Shown piece by piece: positions 27,563 through 35,925 of a stretch of 50,972 nt of DNA (positions within the stretch are counted from its first letter, which is position 1; each line of letters starts with the position of its first letter). The position numbers were made by a program, and so were the translations under genes. The notes below the pieces were generated by a model. The model was not told the origin of the DNA. It ran no database searches and saw only the letters and a list, made by a program, of their open reading frames with translations. This DNA is from Actinomycetota bacterium. GTDB lineage: Bacteria; Actinomycetota; Aquicultoria; Subteraquimicrobiales; UBA9087. The stretch covers positions 1-50,972 of the forward strand of contig JASEEZ010000014.1 of NCBI GenBank assembly GCA_030019215.1. The letters are read 5' to 3'.

Positions 27563-28260
27563 AATAGACTAGGCTGGCTGAAGCCGGCCGCTCGCGAGCG
27601 GTTCGCGAGGATGTGAGCCTGTCTGGACGGCTCGGGGAGCCTGTAACCCTGACAGCATCTCAAAACGAATTCGACGGCCGTGGGCAGATCGATTTTGTGC
27701 CCGATGGAGACGAAGACGGGGGCGACCTTCTCCTTAGTCCTCAGGGCGACCCCTATTTCCCTACCATCTTTTGTCAAAGGCGAGCAGGATCCCCATCCAC
27801 TGGCTGGCTCACGATATTCCCCGACCAAAACGGTCTTGGCCACTCCTATGCTCGGTTTGTCCAGGAATATTCCCATGTGAGTGGCGATACCGATCCCTCT
27901 GGGATGGGCAATTCCCTGTCCGTCGAACATTATCAAATCAGGAGCGCGCTCTATTTGCTCGAAGGCTTTGATGAGGGCGGGCCCTTCCCGGAAGACTAGT
28001 AGACCGGGAACGTAAGGGAATTTAGCTGGGAGGTCGGCTTGCTTTTCCTCGATGATGCGGAGATCGGGATAGGAGAGGACAATGGCGGCAGCGTAGACTC
28101 GATTGCTCGCCTTATCGTAGGAGACATCCGCCCCAGCGATCCTCTCGACTCGATCCGGATCGAAATCGTTTTCGAGAGCGAGCTTACCCTTCAAGCGTTT
28201 TTGGATCTCCAGTGCCTCCCTTGGCGAGACATCCCAAGGGTGAAGGTCGAGGACCCGCAT
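27559..28260 (-). CDS. nfi: Endonuclease V (deoxyinosine-specific)
   Basis: 233 aa. Cleaves the second phosphodiester 3' to deoxyinosine in DNA repair; it may also act on inosine in RNA. Conserved blocks: AGADVSYDK (catalytic Asp), YVPGLLVFREGP (with the PYVP wedge), DGQGIAHPRGIGIATHMG (catalytic Asp/His) and SIGVAKTVLVG. ATG 28260 begins 3 bp after the DUF151 gene stops, so the two form a minus-strand pair. The TAG stop lies within element copy 3. Confidence 0.95.
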   Translation of the reverse strand: MRVLDLHPWDVSPREALEIQKRLKGKLALENDFDPDRVERIAGADVSYDKASNRVYAAAIVLSYPDLRIIEEKQADLPAKFPYVPGLLVFREGPALIKAFEQIERAPDLIMFDGQGIAHPRGIGIATHMGIFLDKPSIGVAKTVLVGEYREPASGWGSCSPLTKDGREIGVALRTKEKVAPVFVSIGHKIDLPTAVEFVLRCCQGYRLPEPSRQAHILANRSRAAGFSQPSLF

Positions 28261-28263
28261 GAG

Positions 28264-28737
28264 CTACTCTTTGAAATCCTCGGGCTCAACGTCTTCCAGG
28301 AATTCCTTGAATCTCTCCACCTCTTCCTCCTCGCCCGTTTCGCTGACGATGGAGGCCTTCTCGATCACTTTCTCGGAAGCGTATATGGGGGACTTGGTCC
28401 TTACTGCTAGAGCTATGGCATCGCTCGGCCGCGCGTCTATCTCAAAGGGCTCGGAGCCCTTGATGAGGTGGACGCGGGCGTAAAAGGTGCCCTCCTTGAG
28501 ATCATTGACCACGACTTTAACCACCTTAGCCTCCAAGCTCTCGATCACCGCTTTTAAGAGGTCGTGAGTTAAGGGACGGGAGGGCTTTATCCCCTGGATT
28601 TCCATCAGGATAGCGGTGGCTTCGAATTGCCCGATCCAGATGGGCAGGAACCGATGCGCCTCGGCGTCCTTGAGGACTATCACCGGCTGATTTGTCATGA
28701 CGTCCAGATTGACCCCGTGGACCAGCATCTCCAGCAT
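28264..28737 (-). CDS. Bifunctional nuclease family protein (DUF151)
   Basis: 157 aa with the BFN/DUF151 pattern: LPIWIGQFEATAILMEIQG, RPLTHDLL, FYARVHLIKG and the DARPSDAIALAVRTKSPIYASE signature. Family members show DNase and RNase activity in plants and Thermotoga, though the biological role in bacteria is unclear. I use ATG 28737 with a GGGGGTG site upstream; a longer reading to 28791 adds atypical residues. It is translated just ahead of nfi. Confidence 0.88.
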   Translation of the reverse strand: MLEMLVHGVNLDVMTNQPVIVLKDAEAHRFLPIWIGQFEATAILMEIQGIKPSRPLTHDLLKAVIESLEAKVVKVVVNDLKEGTFYARVHLIKGSEPFEIDARPSDAIALAVRTKSPIYASEKVIEKASIVSETGEEEEVERFKEFLEDVEPEDFKE

Positions 28738-28974
28738 TGTGGTCACCCCCCACAAAAGAAAAGCTCTTCCGCTAAGCATATCAGAAAGCAAGCTGCTTTA
28801 AAACACCAGGGAAAAATATCCGCGAGGATGGGTGTCTCTATTGTGGCACGAGGGAGACCCCTCTTTTGGTTTGGCGCTACGAACAAAAGTTGCACTCTTC
28901 AAGATATTGTGTTAAAATCTTTTTCATATACTATATATTGGGAACAATTTCTAGGGATTGAGGAGGCAAGGACA

Positions 28975-30023
28975 ATGAAGGTTGCTCAGGTTGCCCCCCA
29001 TGGTATCCGATCCCCCCGAAAGGTTATGGCGGAATCGAGCTCATCGTGAGCCATCTGGCAGAGGGCTTGGTGGATTGCGGTCACGAGGTGACCCTCTTCG
29101 CCTCCGGTGGTTCCGAGACAAAGGCGAACCTGGCCAGCGTCTTTGATGTTCCCCCAACCGAGCAGATCGGTCTCGTCTACCCCGACTTAGTTCATGCTTT
29201 TTCCGCCTACCTCAAGGCCGCGAACTTTGACATCATCCACGACCACAGCGGTCTGATCGGTCCAGTGCTGGGATCGCTGGTGACTACGCCGGTCTTACAT
29301 ACGCTTCATGGCCCTGCCACCAAAAATGCTCTCCGCCTATACGGGATGCTGAGAGACAGAATTTACTTCAACGCGATCAGCGAGTACCAGCGGAAGTGCT
29401 TTGGGGATCTTAATTTCGTGGCCACCATTTACAACTCCATCGATGTGGATGGCTATCCCTTTGCGACTCAAAAGGATGGCTACCTTCTGTTTCTAGGCAG
29501 GATGAATCCGGAAAAGGGAGCTCACATTGCTGTAGAGGTGGCGGAGAAGTCAAGGAAAAAGCTCCTCATGGTGACCAAGATAAGCGAGGAACGCGAGAAA
29601 CGGTACTTCAAAGATAAAGTTGAACCCCTTTTGACCAAGAACGTGGAAATTATCGGCGAAGTCGATCTTAAGACCAAAGGGGAGCTGTACAAGAATGCGG
29701 GGTGCACCCTGTTCCCCATTCAGTGGCCCGAACCATTTGGCTTGGTGATGGTGGAATCGATGGCGACGGGCACACCGGTGATTGCCTTCAGGAATGGGGC
29801 AACGCCTGAGGTTATCTCCCACGAAAAAACCGGCTTCGTTGTGGATTCGGCGGAGGAGATGGTGGAGGCGGTAAAACGGGCAGACACCATCGACCCTGAA
29901 GCTTGCCGCCGCGAGGCCGAGGAAAGATTCTCTACCCGAAGAATGGTAAAAGATTATGAAAGGGCCTACAGGAAGATGCTTGAGCTGGAGAAAAGCGATC
30001 TCTCGGCGCGGAAAGCCGTCTAA
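28975..30023 (+). pseudogene. Family 4 glycosyltransferase with a frameshift in a C run near the start
   Basis: The ATG at 28975 has GAGGAGG upstream and starts MKVAQVAP, the usual GT4 start. At a run of six C (28994-28999) the frame is lost; one extra C would continue APPWYPIPPKGYGGIEL and join the long downstream frame (IVSHLAEGLVDCGHEVTLFA onwards). That frame carries LFLGRMNPEKG, the EPFGLVMVESMATGTPVIA nucleotide-sugar motif and a normal C terminus. The original product would be ~350 aa. A sequencing or assembly error in the homopolymer is as likely as a real or phase-variable mutation. The downstream frame alone (from GTG 29046) would lack the first beta strand. It converges on galT, overlapping by 4 bp. 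Confidence 0.8.
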
Positions 30024-31054
30024 TCTTCCCTATCTTTAAATCCTCTGAGAAAACCCGCTGCCTCCTCTGGTTTTACGACGTTTATCATTATTCCTGTGCC
30101 CATCTCGAAGCCTGCCTGGAGAGTTATTTTTGGGAAGAGCTCGATGTGCCAGTGGTAACTTTGGGAGAAGTCCTCCGCCGACGGCGGGGCGGTGTGCAGG
30201 TAAAGGTTGTAAGGGGGGTCTCCCAAACTCTTGTAAAAAGCGCGAAGGGTGAGACGAAGAATCTTTGCCAAATCTCTCTCTTCCGCTGTTGTGATGGTCT
30301 CGAAGCTGGCGTTGTGTCTTTTCGGTAAAATCCAGGTCTCAAAAGGTGAACGGGAAGCGTAGGGGCAAAAGGCGAAGAAATGCTCGCTTTCTGTGATCAG
30401 GCGAGCTACCTGTTTTTTTTCTTCCTCGATGATCTCGCAGAACATACAACTCCCTTTATTCTGGTGATGCCGGGCACAGCGGAGTAGTTCTTCCTGGGGC
30501 ATTTTGGGCAGGAGGGGCAGGGCGAAGAGTTGTGAGTGGGGATGAGCCAGGGAGGCCCCCGCGCTCTTGCCGTGGTTGACAATGATCAGAATGTATTTGA
30601 TTTGCCCATCTTTTTTGAGAGCCAGGTAACGATCCTTGTAAGCTCGGACGATCAGGACCACCTGTTCTTCGGGAAGCAGGGCCAAACTCTTCTCGTGGCT
30701 TGGACTGTGGATGATTACCTCATGGAAGCCCACCGCTCCCATGGAGCGGCAAAAAGGAGAGGTCAAGCCCGAAGCCGCAGGCAATGGCGGGCAGGCGGCG
30801 CCCGGTGCGAAGGCGGGGTACTTGTTTGGCACCACCCGGATTTGCCAATTGGAGGTATTGGGCCCGGTGTCTGGCTCTCGATAGGCCATGACCTCGGGTG
30901 GGGTGAGGGCTTCATTTCCATAGCAGAAAGGACAGACGGTGTTCTCTGATTTACTTTCTTCCTTTTGCCGGACATAGCTCTCGGGGCGCCTGGCTCTTTC
31001 GGTGGCGATGACCACCCAGTTACCGGTTACGGGATCGCATCTGAGCTCTGGCAT
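30020..31054 (-). CDS. galT: Galactose-1-phosphate uridylyltransferase (HIT superfamily)
   Basis: 344 aa. N-terminal RCDPVTGNWVVIATERARRP and zinc-binding CPFC, then NHGKSAGASLAHPHSQ, whose HPH contains the nucleotide-accepting histidine, and the C-terminal YHWHIELFPK. It transfers UMP between UDP-glucose and galactose-1-phosphate; some relatives are ADP-glucose:phosphate adenylyltransferases, which I cannot exclude. It converges with the glycosyltransferase gene, suggesting a local sugar-nucleotide cluster. Confidence 0.88.
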   Translation of the reverse strand: MPELRCDPVTGNWVVIATERARRPESYVRQKEESKSENTVCPFCYGNEALTPPEVMAYREPDTGPNTSNWQIRVVPNKYPAFAPGAACPPLPAASGLTSPFCRSMGAVGFHEVIIHSPSHEKSLALLPEEQVVLIVRAYKDRYLALKKDGQIKYILIIVNHGKSAGASLAHPHSQLFALPLLPKMPQEELLRCARHHQNKGSCMFCEIIEEEKKQVARLITESEHFFAFCPYASRSPFETWILPKRHNASFETITTAEERDLAKILRLTLRAFYKSLGDPPYNLYLHTAPPSAEDFSQSYHWHIELFPKITLQAGFEMGTGIMINVVKPEEAAGFLRGFKDRED

Positions 31055-31287
31055 GCCGCACTCCTTTTAGCCGAGCCTTCTTCGGGATTTATCTCACAGA
31101 GGAGATCTTTGCCCCCAACTTTAAGATAACAGAGAAGCCCACGGGTTTCAAACCAATCTTGCCCTCGATGCCCTTGAGGGTGTTGCTATCTTCTTTTCTG
31201 CTGGGTAAAATAAAGATGTCCTCAGCTTTCGAGGGTTTAGAACTGTAAACTAAAGACTGTTCACTGCCCCACCGTTGGCTGGGTATC

Positions 31288-31536
<249 letters not shown>

Positions 31537-31627
31537 AACGACGAGAGAGTCCCATCCTGGGGCTCTTTTGGCGTTCATGGGAGCACATAAAGTGGATTCG
31601 AACCAGGACATCTTTGTTTTGGAAAAT

Positions 31628-31656
31628 TTGCAGGGTATTGGTAATTGTTATAAAAT
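31628..31656 (+). promoter_or_regulatory. Promoter of the His-rich/cbi operon
   Basis: TTGCAG (31628-31633), 17-bp spacer, TAAAAT (31651-31656). The predicted start near 31663 gives an 85-nt leader that contains a complete hairpin with T tract before the first gene. Confidence 0.6.
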
Positions 31657-31673
31657 AAGTAAATCCAAGGAGA

Positions 31674-31729
31674 CCACGAAGGTCTGAATTCCGGCCGAAG
31701 CCAGGAAAGATCTCGTGGCTTTATTTTTT
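31674..31729 (+). terminator. Long hairpin with T tract in the leader: candidate attenuator
   Basis: CCACGA-A-GGTCT pairs with AGATC-TCGTGG, then TTCC with GGAA, then GGC-CGAA-GCC at the tip, giving an 18-bp interrupted stem (31674-31718). TTTATTTTTT follows at 31720-31729, so it has terminator form. It lies between the promoter and the ribosome site of the His-rich gene. An alternative small hairpin AGACC-ACGAA-GGTCT would break the lower stem, which suits an on/off switch. GAAGCCAGGA resembles part of the cobalamin-riboswitch B12 box, but the rest of that riboswitch is absent. Confidence 0.6.
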
Positions 31730-31747
31730 ACGGAGGAGGTGATAGCG

Positions 31748-31957
31748 GTGTGTGAGAGGAAAAAACATGTCCACGGCCACACTCATCCCGAGAAGAAGCA
31801 CGCACACGGGCACGAACACGAGGGAAAGCCACACAGCCACGAGCATACTCACACGAGGAGCACTCACGCTCACGAGCACGAACACAAGGACTTAACCAAA
31901 CACGCAAAGGATCCCCACGAGCACGAACACCCCGGCGAACATGAGCACGAACATTAA
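31748..31957 (+). CDS. Histidine-rich metal-binding protein
   Basis: 69 aa, of which about a third are His, in HGH, HEHEH and HTH patterns spaced by Glu and Lys; only one Cys (residue 2). No signal peptide or membrane segment, so cytosolic. GTG 31748 follows a near-perfect GGAGGAGGTGA. Proteins of this type store or hand over Ni, Co or Zn. It sits directly before cbiM, so a role with the Co/Ni uptake system is likely (inference). Its low complexity makes homology searches weak. Confidence 0.8.
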   Translation: MCERKKHVHGHTHPEKKHAHGHEHEGKPHSHEHTHTRSTHAHEHEHKDLTKHAKDPHEHEHPGEHEHEH

Positions 31958-32002
31958 ACGAACAAACGCTTAGAAAAATCTATCAGGAAAGAGGGGGATA
32001 GA

Positions 32003-32677
32003 ATGCACATACCCGATGGTTTTTTGGATGCCAAAACCCTTATCACCACCGCGGTCGTCTCGGCCGGTGCCGTGGGCTATGGGATAAAGCGGGCCAATGA
32101 GAAACTCGGAGAAAGGCAGGTTCCCTTGATGGGAGTGACTGCTGCCTTCATCTTCGCTGCTCAGATGCTCAATTTCCCGGTTGCCGGAGGGACCAGTGGT
32201 CACTTCCTCGGGGCAGTGCTGGCGGCGGTTCTTCTGGGTCCGTGGGCGGCCTGTTTGATAATGGCCGTGGTTCTGGTGGTTCAGTGCCTGGGCTTCGCCG
32301 ACGGAGGTCTCACCGCCCTGGGGGCGAACGTCTTCAATATGGGTGTGGTCGGCGGTATTCTCTGTTATTATATTTTTGTGGTTTTGAAGAAGGCCCTTCC
32401 CAGGACGAGATCCAGCTTCCTCTCGGCTGTCGCGGTGACCTCTTGGTTCTCGGTGATACTGGCCTCGGCGGTCTGTGCCATCGAGCTTGCGGTTTCCGGC
32501 ACTTCTCCCCTGGGGGTGGTCCTTCCGGCCATGGTTGGGGTGCATGCCTTGATCGGCATCGGGGAGGCCATTATAACCACCGTTGTCGTGGCCGTCGTCT
32601 TGAGCACTAGACCGGCCCTGGTGGGAAGCTACGATCTCCCGATCATTCCACACCCCGCGGGAGGTGAGACTCAATGA
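32003..32677 (+). CDS. cbiM: Co/Ni ECF transporter substrate-binding subunit CbiM/NikM
   Basis: 224 aa, about seven membrane segments. It starts MHIPDGFLDAKT; the N-terminal Met-His-Ile coordinates the metal in this family. Further blocks: MGVTAAFIFAAQMLNFPVAGGTSGHFLG, QCLGFADGGLTALGANVFNM, and GVHALIGIGEA. It defines substrate specificity of the energy-coupling-factor transporter. Co2+ and Ni2+ types cannot be separated by eye. The stop overlaps the next start by 4 bp. Confidence 0.94.
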   Translation: MHIPDGFLDAKTLITTAVVSAGAVGYGIKRANEKLGERQVPLMGVTAAFIFAAQMLNFPVAGGTSGHFLGAVLAAVLLGPWAACLIMAVVLVVQCLGFADGGLTALGANVFNMGVVGGILCYYIFVVLKKALPRTRSSFLSAVAVTSWFSVILASAVCAIELAVSGTSPLGVVLPAMVGVHALIGIGEAIITTVVVAVVLSTRPALVGSYDLPIIPHPAGGETQ

Positions 32678-33009
32678 GCAAGAACATGAAAACCTTCATC
32701 TTCGTTGCTCTACTGGTCTCACTATTTTTGGCCATATTTATCTCGCCCTTTGCCTCCTCTCATCCGGATGGCCTGGAGAAGGTGGCCGAAAACAAGGGCT
32801 TTTTAGAGAGGGGCGAGGAGTGGGCCGCTTGGAAGTCGTCGCCGATTCCCGACTATGCCGTGCCCGGCTTGAGAGGGGATGCTCTGGCCACCGGTGCGGC
32901 TGGTCTTGTGGGGACCGTGGCCGTCTTTCTCATAGGATATGGTCTTGCCTCCATCATCAAGCCGAAATCGGTGGAACAGGCTAAAGGTGGTCCCAAAGGA
33001 GGACAATGA
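32674..33009 (+). CDS. PDGLE-domain protein, CbiN/NikN-like accessory subunit
   Basis: 111 aa with two membrane segments (residues ~8-28 and ~70-92). The extracellular loop carries the family motif SSHPDGLEKVAE, then YAVPGL. Small subunits of this kind (CbiN or PDGLE/NikN) are needed by MN-type Co/Ni importers for ion loading. It overlaps both neighbours by 4 bp, indicating tight coupling. CbiN proper lacks PDGLE, so the PDGLE type is preferred. Confidence 0.85.
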   Translation: MSKNMKTFIFVALLVSLFLAIFISPFASSHPDGLEKVAENKGFLERGEEWAAWKSSPIPDYAVPGLRGDALATGAAGLVGTVAVFLIGYGLASIIKPKSVEQAKGGPKGGQ

Positions 33010-33785
33010 GGCATTCTTACCTGGATAGTTTCAGTAATCTGGATAGCCCCATCCACCGTCTTGAGGCGAGAGCAAAGATCATCTTGTTCTTTGCTCTCGT
33101 CGTCGTCTGCGTGACCACCCCGGCGAAAGCCTACCCCGCTTTTGCTGGCTATCTCCTGGTGTTGCTCGTTCTCTTGTTCCTCTCCCGCCTTCCCCTCAAG
33201 CACGTCTTCAAGAGAGCCCTCGTGGTTGTCCCCTTCGTGCTCATGGTGGCGGCGTTCATACCATTTTTGAAGACGGGTGTGATCGGTGGGGGCTATAATT
33301 TAGGCGGAATGACCATCTCCCAAAGCGGACTTTTGGTCCTCTGGAATGTTGTCGTCAAATCATCCGTGGGTGTCCTCTCCATGATCTTGCTCTCCTCCAC
33401 CACGCCCTTCGACGGACTTCTTAAAGGTTTTGAGCGGCTTAAGGTGCCACATATCTTCACCACCATCGCCGCCTTCATGTATCGGTACTCCTTCGTCCTG
33501 GTCGATGAGGCCATGCGTATGAAGCAGGCCAGGGATTCCAGGAATTTTAAGGGAAGGTGGATCTGGGATGCGAAGGTAATCGGCCACATGATTGGAAACC
33601 TGTTCATGCGGAGCTACGAGAGAGGGGAGAGGGTATATCTGGCGATGCTCGCCCGAGGCTATGACGGAAGGTCGAGGACCCTGGAGGGAGAAAGAATTTC
33701 CACCGCCGATGTTTTCTTTGTGATAACCGTGATGACTCTGGTGGTCTTGGTGAGGATTTTGGGAAGCCGAGGAATGTTTTTGTAA
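33006..33785 (+). CDS. cbiQ: ECF transporter transmembrane subunit CbiQ/EcfT
   Basis: 259 aa. N-terminal DSFSNLDSPIHRLEARAKI, hydrophobic helices in the first two thirds, and the cytosolic coupling segment with RDSRNFKGR and LARGYDGR (the Ala-Arg-Gly motif contacting the ATPase). It links CbiM/N to CbiO. Overlaps the PDGLE gene by 4 bp and precedes cbiO by 15 bp. Confidence 0.93.
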   Translation: MRHSYLDSFSNLDSPIHRLEARAKIILFFALVVVCVTTPAKAYPAFAGYLLVLLVLLFLSRLPLKHVFKRALVVVPFVLMVAAFIPFLKTGVIGGGYNLGGMTISQSGLLVLWNVVVKSSVGVLSMILLSSTTPFDGLLKGFERLKVPHIFTTIAAFMYRYSFVLVDEAMRMKQARDSRNFKGRWIWDAKVIGHMIGNLFMRSYERGERVYLAMLARGYDGRSRTLEGERISTADVFFVITVMTLVVLVRILGSRGMFL

Positions 33786-33800
33786 CAGTCGAGGTGAGCG

Positions 33801-34610
33801 ATGCATCATCACAGGGCGATCGAGATCACCAATCTCTGCTACATCTACCCCGATGGTACCGAGGCGCTGAGGAACATCGATCTATCGATCGAGAACGGGG
33901 AGTCGGTCGCCCTCGTCGGTCCCAACGGTGCGGGTAAATCCACCCTCATCCTCCACCTGAACGGCCTGTTGAGGGGGGAGGGCGAGGTCAGGATATTTGG
34001 CCTGCCGATCAACGACGAGAATGTGAGAGAGATCAGAAGGCGGGTAGGGGTAGTCTTTCAAGACCCCGACGATCAGCTATTTTCGCCAACGGTCTTCGAT
34101 GATGTGGCCTTCGGTCCTCTGAACATGGGGCTGCCCCGAGAAGAGGTGGAAAGAAGGGTGGGGAAGGCTCTCGAGGCGGTGGGGATGGCTGGTTTTGAGA
34201 AGAGAGCGGCGTTTCATTTAAGTTTCGGTCAGAAGAAGAGAGCGGCCATAGCGACCGTCCTCTCCATGGAGCCCGATGTACTGGTGCTGGATGAGCCCTG
34301 GGGAAATCTCGATCCCCGGGGGAGAAGGGGCTTGCTGAATGTCCTTCAATCCTTGCCCGTGACTAGGCTGATCGTCACCCACGATCTTTTCTACACTATG
34401 GAGCTCTGCGACCGGGTGGTGATGATGGATGGGGGAAGGATCATCGCCGATGCCCCCCTTGCTCAGATATTGGCGGACGAGGGAATCTTGGAGGAGCATG
34501 GCCTGGAGCTTCCCCAAACGGAGCTGAAAATCCCGCCAACGGCCGATCGCAAGGTTCGGGGAAACCTTCGGCCGCTTCACCCCGCCAACGGCGGGGTGAA
34601 GGAAGCCTGA
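33801..34610 (+). CDS. cbiO: ECF transporter ATPase CbiO
   Basis: 269 aa. Walker A GPNGAGKST, Q-loop FQDPDDQLFSPTV typical of ECF ATPases, signature LSFGQKKR (Phe instead of the usual Gly), Walker B VLVLDEPW and the switch histidine in VTHD. It powers Co/Ni uptake. The N terminus MHHHRAIEI has three His after the start, which may be incidental. The last ~35 residues are Pro-rich and outside the ABC core. Confidence 0.94.
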   Translation: MHHHRAIEITNLCYIYPDGTEALRNIDLSIENGESVALVGPNGAGKSTLILHLNGLLRGEGEVRIFGLPINDENVREIRRRVGVVFQDPDDQLFSPTVFDDVAFGPLNMGLPREEVERRVGKALEAVGMAGFEKRAAFHLSFGQKKRAAIATVLSMEPDVLVLDEPWGNLDPRGRRGLLNVLQSLPVTRLIVTHDLFYTMELCDRVVMMDGGRIIADAPLAQILADEGILEEHGLELPQTELKIPPTADRKVRGNLRPLHPANGGVKEA

Positions 34611-34632
34611 TCCATCTCGAGTGGGAAAAGAT

Positions 34633-35364
34633 ATGCGAATCGGGATCATCGCCGACGTTCATTCCAATCTGGCCGCCCTTGAGGTTGTCCTGGGGGCTCT
34701 GGAGGGCGTGGATGAGATCTGGTGCTTGGGGGATGTGGTCGGCTACGGGCCAGATCCAAATGAGTGCATCGAACTCGTCTCAAAGATTGCCCGGCATTGC
34801 GTGGTTGGAAATCACGACCTGGGCTCGATCGGTGAGATAGACCTAGCCGATTTCAACTACGAGGCTCAGGCTGCTTGCTCCTGGACGGGAAGGCAGCTCA
34901 AAGCCGAGAATAAGGATTATTTGCGAGGTCTGCCCTTGAAGCTTGAGGTGGCGGAGGGGATAATGCTTGTCCACGGGAGCCCGCGGGATCCCATCTGGGA
35001 GTACATCGTCTCCACCTGGCTGGCCGAAGAGAACTTCGCTCAGTTTGTGGAGACGGTCGCCTTCGTTGGCCACAGCCATGTTCCGGTAGTCTTTGAGAAA
35101 TCCGCTGAGGGCCCCTGTCGTCCCCATTTCTTCGAGGAGGGCAAGGCATTCAACCTTAGCGAGGGCTCTCGCTATATCATCAATCCCGGAAGCGTTGGAC
35201 AACCCCGGGACAGAGACCCCAGAGCGAGTCTTTTGATCTTCAATCGGGAGGAGCTTTCCCTGGAATATCACAGGCTGGGCTACTCCGTGGAGAAGACCCA
35301 GAGAAAAATGGAGCGAGCCGGCCTCCCCCAATTCCTGGCCGAGAGACTATCCTGGGGAATTTAA
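34633..35364 (+). CDS. Calcineurin-like metallophosphoesterase
   Basis: About 243 aa with all five metal-site blocks: DVHSN, GDVVGYGP, GNHD, VHGSP and GHSHVP. The C-terminal INPGSVGQPRDRDPRAS is typical of the YfcE/serine-threonine phosphatase-like subgroup. Substrate unknown. ATG 34633 is preferred by homology (MRIGIIADVHSN), though GTG 34621 is in frame. It follows cbiO by about 22 bp and may be read from the same transcript. Confidence 0.88.
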   Translation: MRIGIIADVHSNLAALEVVLGALEGVDEIWCLGDVVGYGPDPNECIELVSKIARHCVVGNHDLGSIGEIDLADFNYEAQAACSWTGRQLKAENKDYLRGLPLKLEVAEGIMLVHGSPRDPIWEYIVSTWLAEENFAQFVETVAFVGHSHVPVVFEKSAEGPCRPHFFEEGKAFNLSEGSRYIINPGSVGQPRDRDPRASLLIFNREELSLEYHRLGYSVEKTQRKMERAGLPQFLAERLSWGI

Positions 35365-35581
35365 TGCTCAACGCGCGAATCCCTTCCTGCCGGGATAACC
35401 ATTGGCTTGGTAGTAGCTCTCGGTCAGCCCGATGCGCAGAGAAAAAATGTGTTGCGGGCGAGGGTCTTGAGGCTTGCCAGGTAAGGGAATTTATTGACGT
35501 CCAAGAACGGGCTATAATATATTTGGAGTTTGGAGTTTAGGTTTTAACTAACAGCTAATAGCCAACAACCAATAGCTAGAT
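35365..35581. other. Spacer before tRNA-Ala
   Basis: 217 bp with no gene. It holds TATAAT at 35513-35518 with a weak -35 (TTTATT at 35490-35495), possibly the tRNA promoter, and short repetitive text (TTTGGAGTTTGGAGTTTAGG, AGCTAATAGCCAAC) at 35521-35578. Confidence 0.4.
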
Positions 35582-35657
35582 GGGGGATTAGCTCAGACGG
35601 GAGAGCGCCTGCTTTGCACGCAGGAGGTCAGCGGTTCGATCCCGCTATCCTCCACCA
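35582..35657 (+). tRNA. tRNA-Ala (TGC)
   Basis: 76-nt cloverleaf with encoded CCA: acceptor GGGGGAT/ATCCTCC, D stem GCTC/GAGC, anticodon stem CCTGC/GCAGG with loop TTTGCAC (anticodon TGC), T arm GCGG TTCGATC CCGC. It marks the boundary between GC-rich core genes and the AT-richer accessory island to its right. I saw no second copy of its 3' end. Confidence 0.96.
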
Positions 35658-35752
35658 TTCTTCGCTGTTAAGCGAAGAATGCCCTCCCGTAGCTTTCTCG
35701 CCTTCGCGTAGCTTCAGCGAAGCAAGGAGCGAAGAAGGAAGCGGAGGAGGGC
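35657..35752. repeat. Two hairpins after tRNA-Ala
   Basis: ATTCTTCGCT-GTTA-AGCGAAGAAT (35657-35680) is a perfect 10-bp stem. A second, larger dyad opens with GCCCTCC and closes with GGAGGGC near 35681-35752, with inner GCTTC/GAAGC-type repeats. They resemble REP-like palindromes; there is no T tract. Confidence 0.55.
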
Positions 35753-35765
35753 ACATATTTTGAAC

Positions 35766-35790
35766 GGCTTATTTAAGCCATTTTTTGTTT
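35766..35790 (+). terminator. Intrinsic terminator downstream of tRNA-Ala
   Basis: GGCTTA-TT-TAAGCC stem (35766-35779) followed by ATTTTTTGTTT. It would end the tRNA transcript before the AbiE genes. Confidence 0.6.
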
Positions 35791-35925
35791 GAGGGGCATA
35801 GCGGGATCAGCTCTTTGTGAGTAGTTTGCCGCATACAAATGTGGAACACAAAGCCATTGACTTTTGACTAACCGTAGGTAAAATGGGGATAGGTCAGTTC
35901 ACTTTTGGTAAATATTTTAACAAAA

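Noticed and set aside
31674-31729. Full cobalamin riboswitch before the cbi genes
   Set aside because: Only GAAGCCAGGA resembles the B12 box; the required core helices and the ~200-nt length are absent, so I kept it as an unclassified attenuator.
32242-32610. Alternative frame within cbiM
   Set aside because: Entirely inside a well-supported cbiM gene and Gly/Arg-rich, as expected for an out-of-frame reading.
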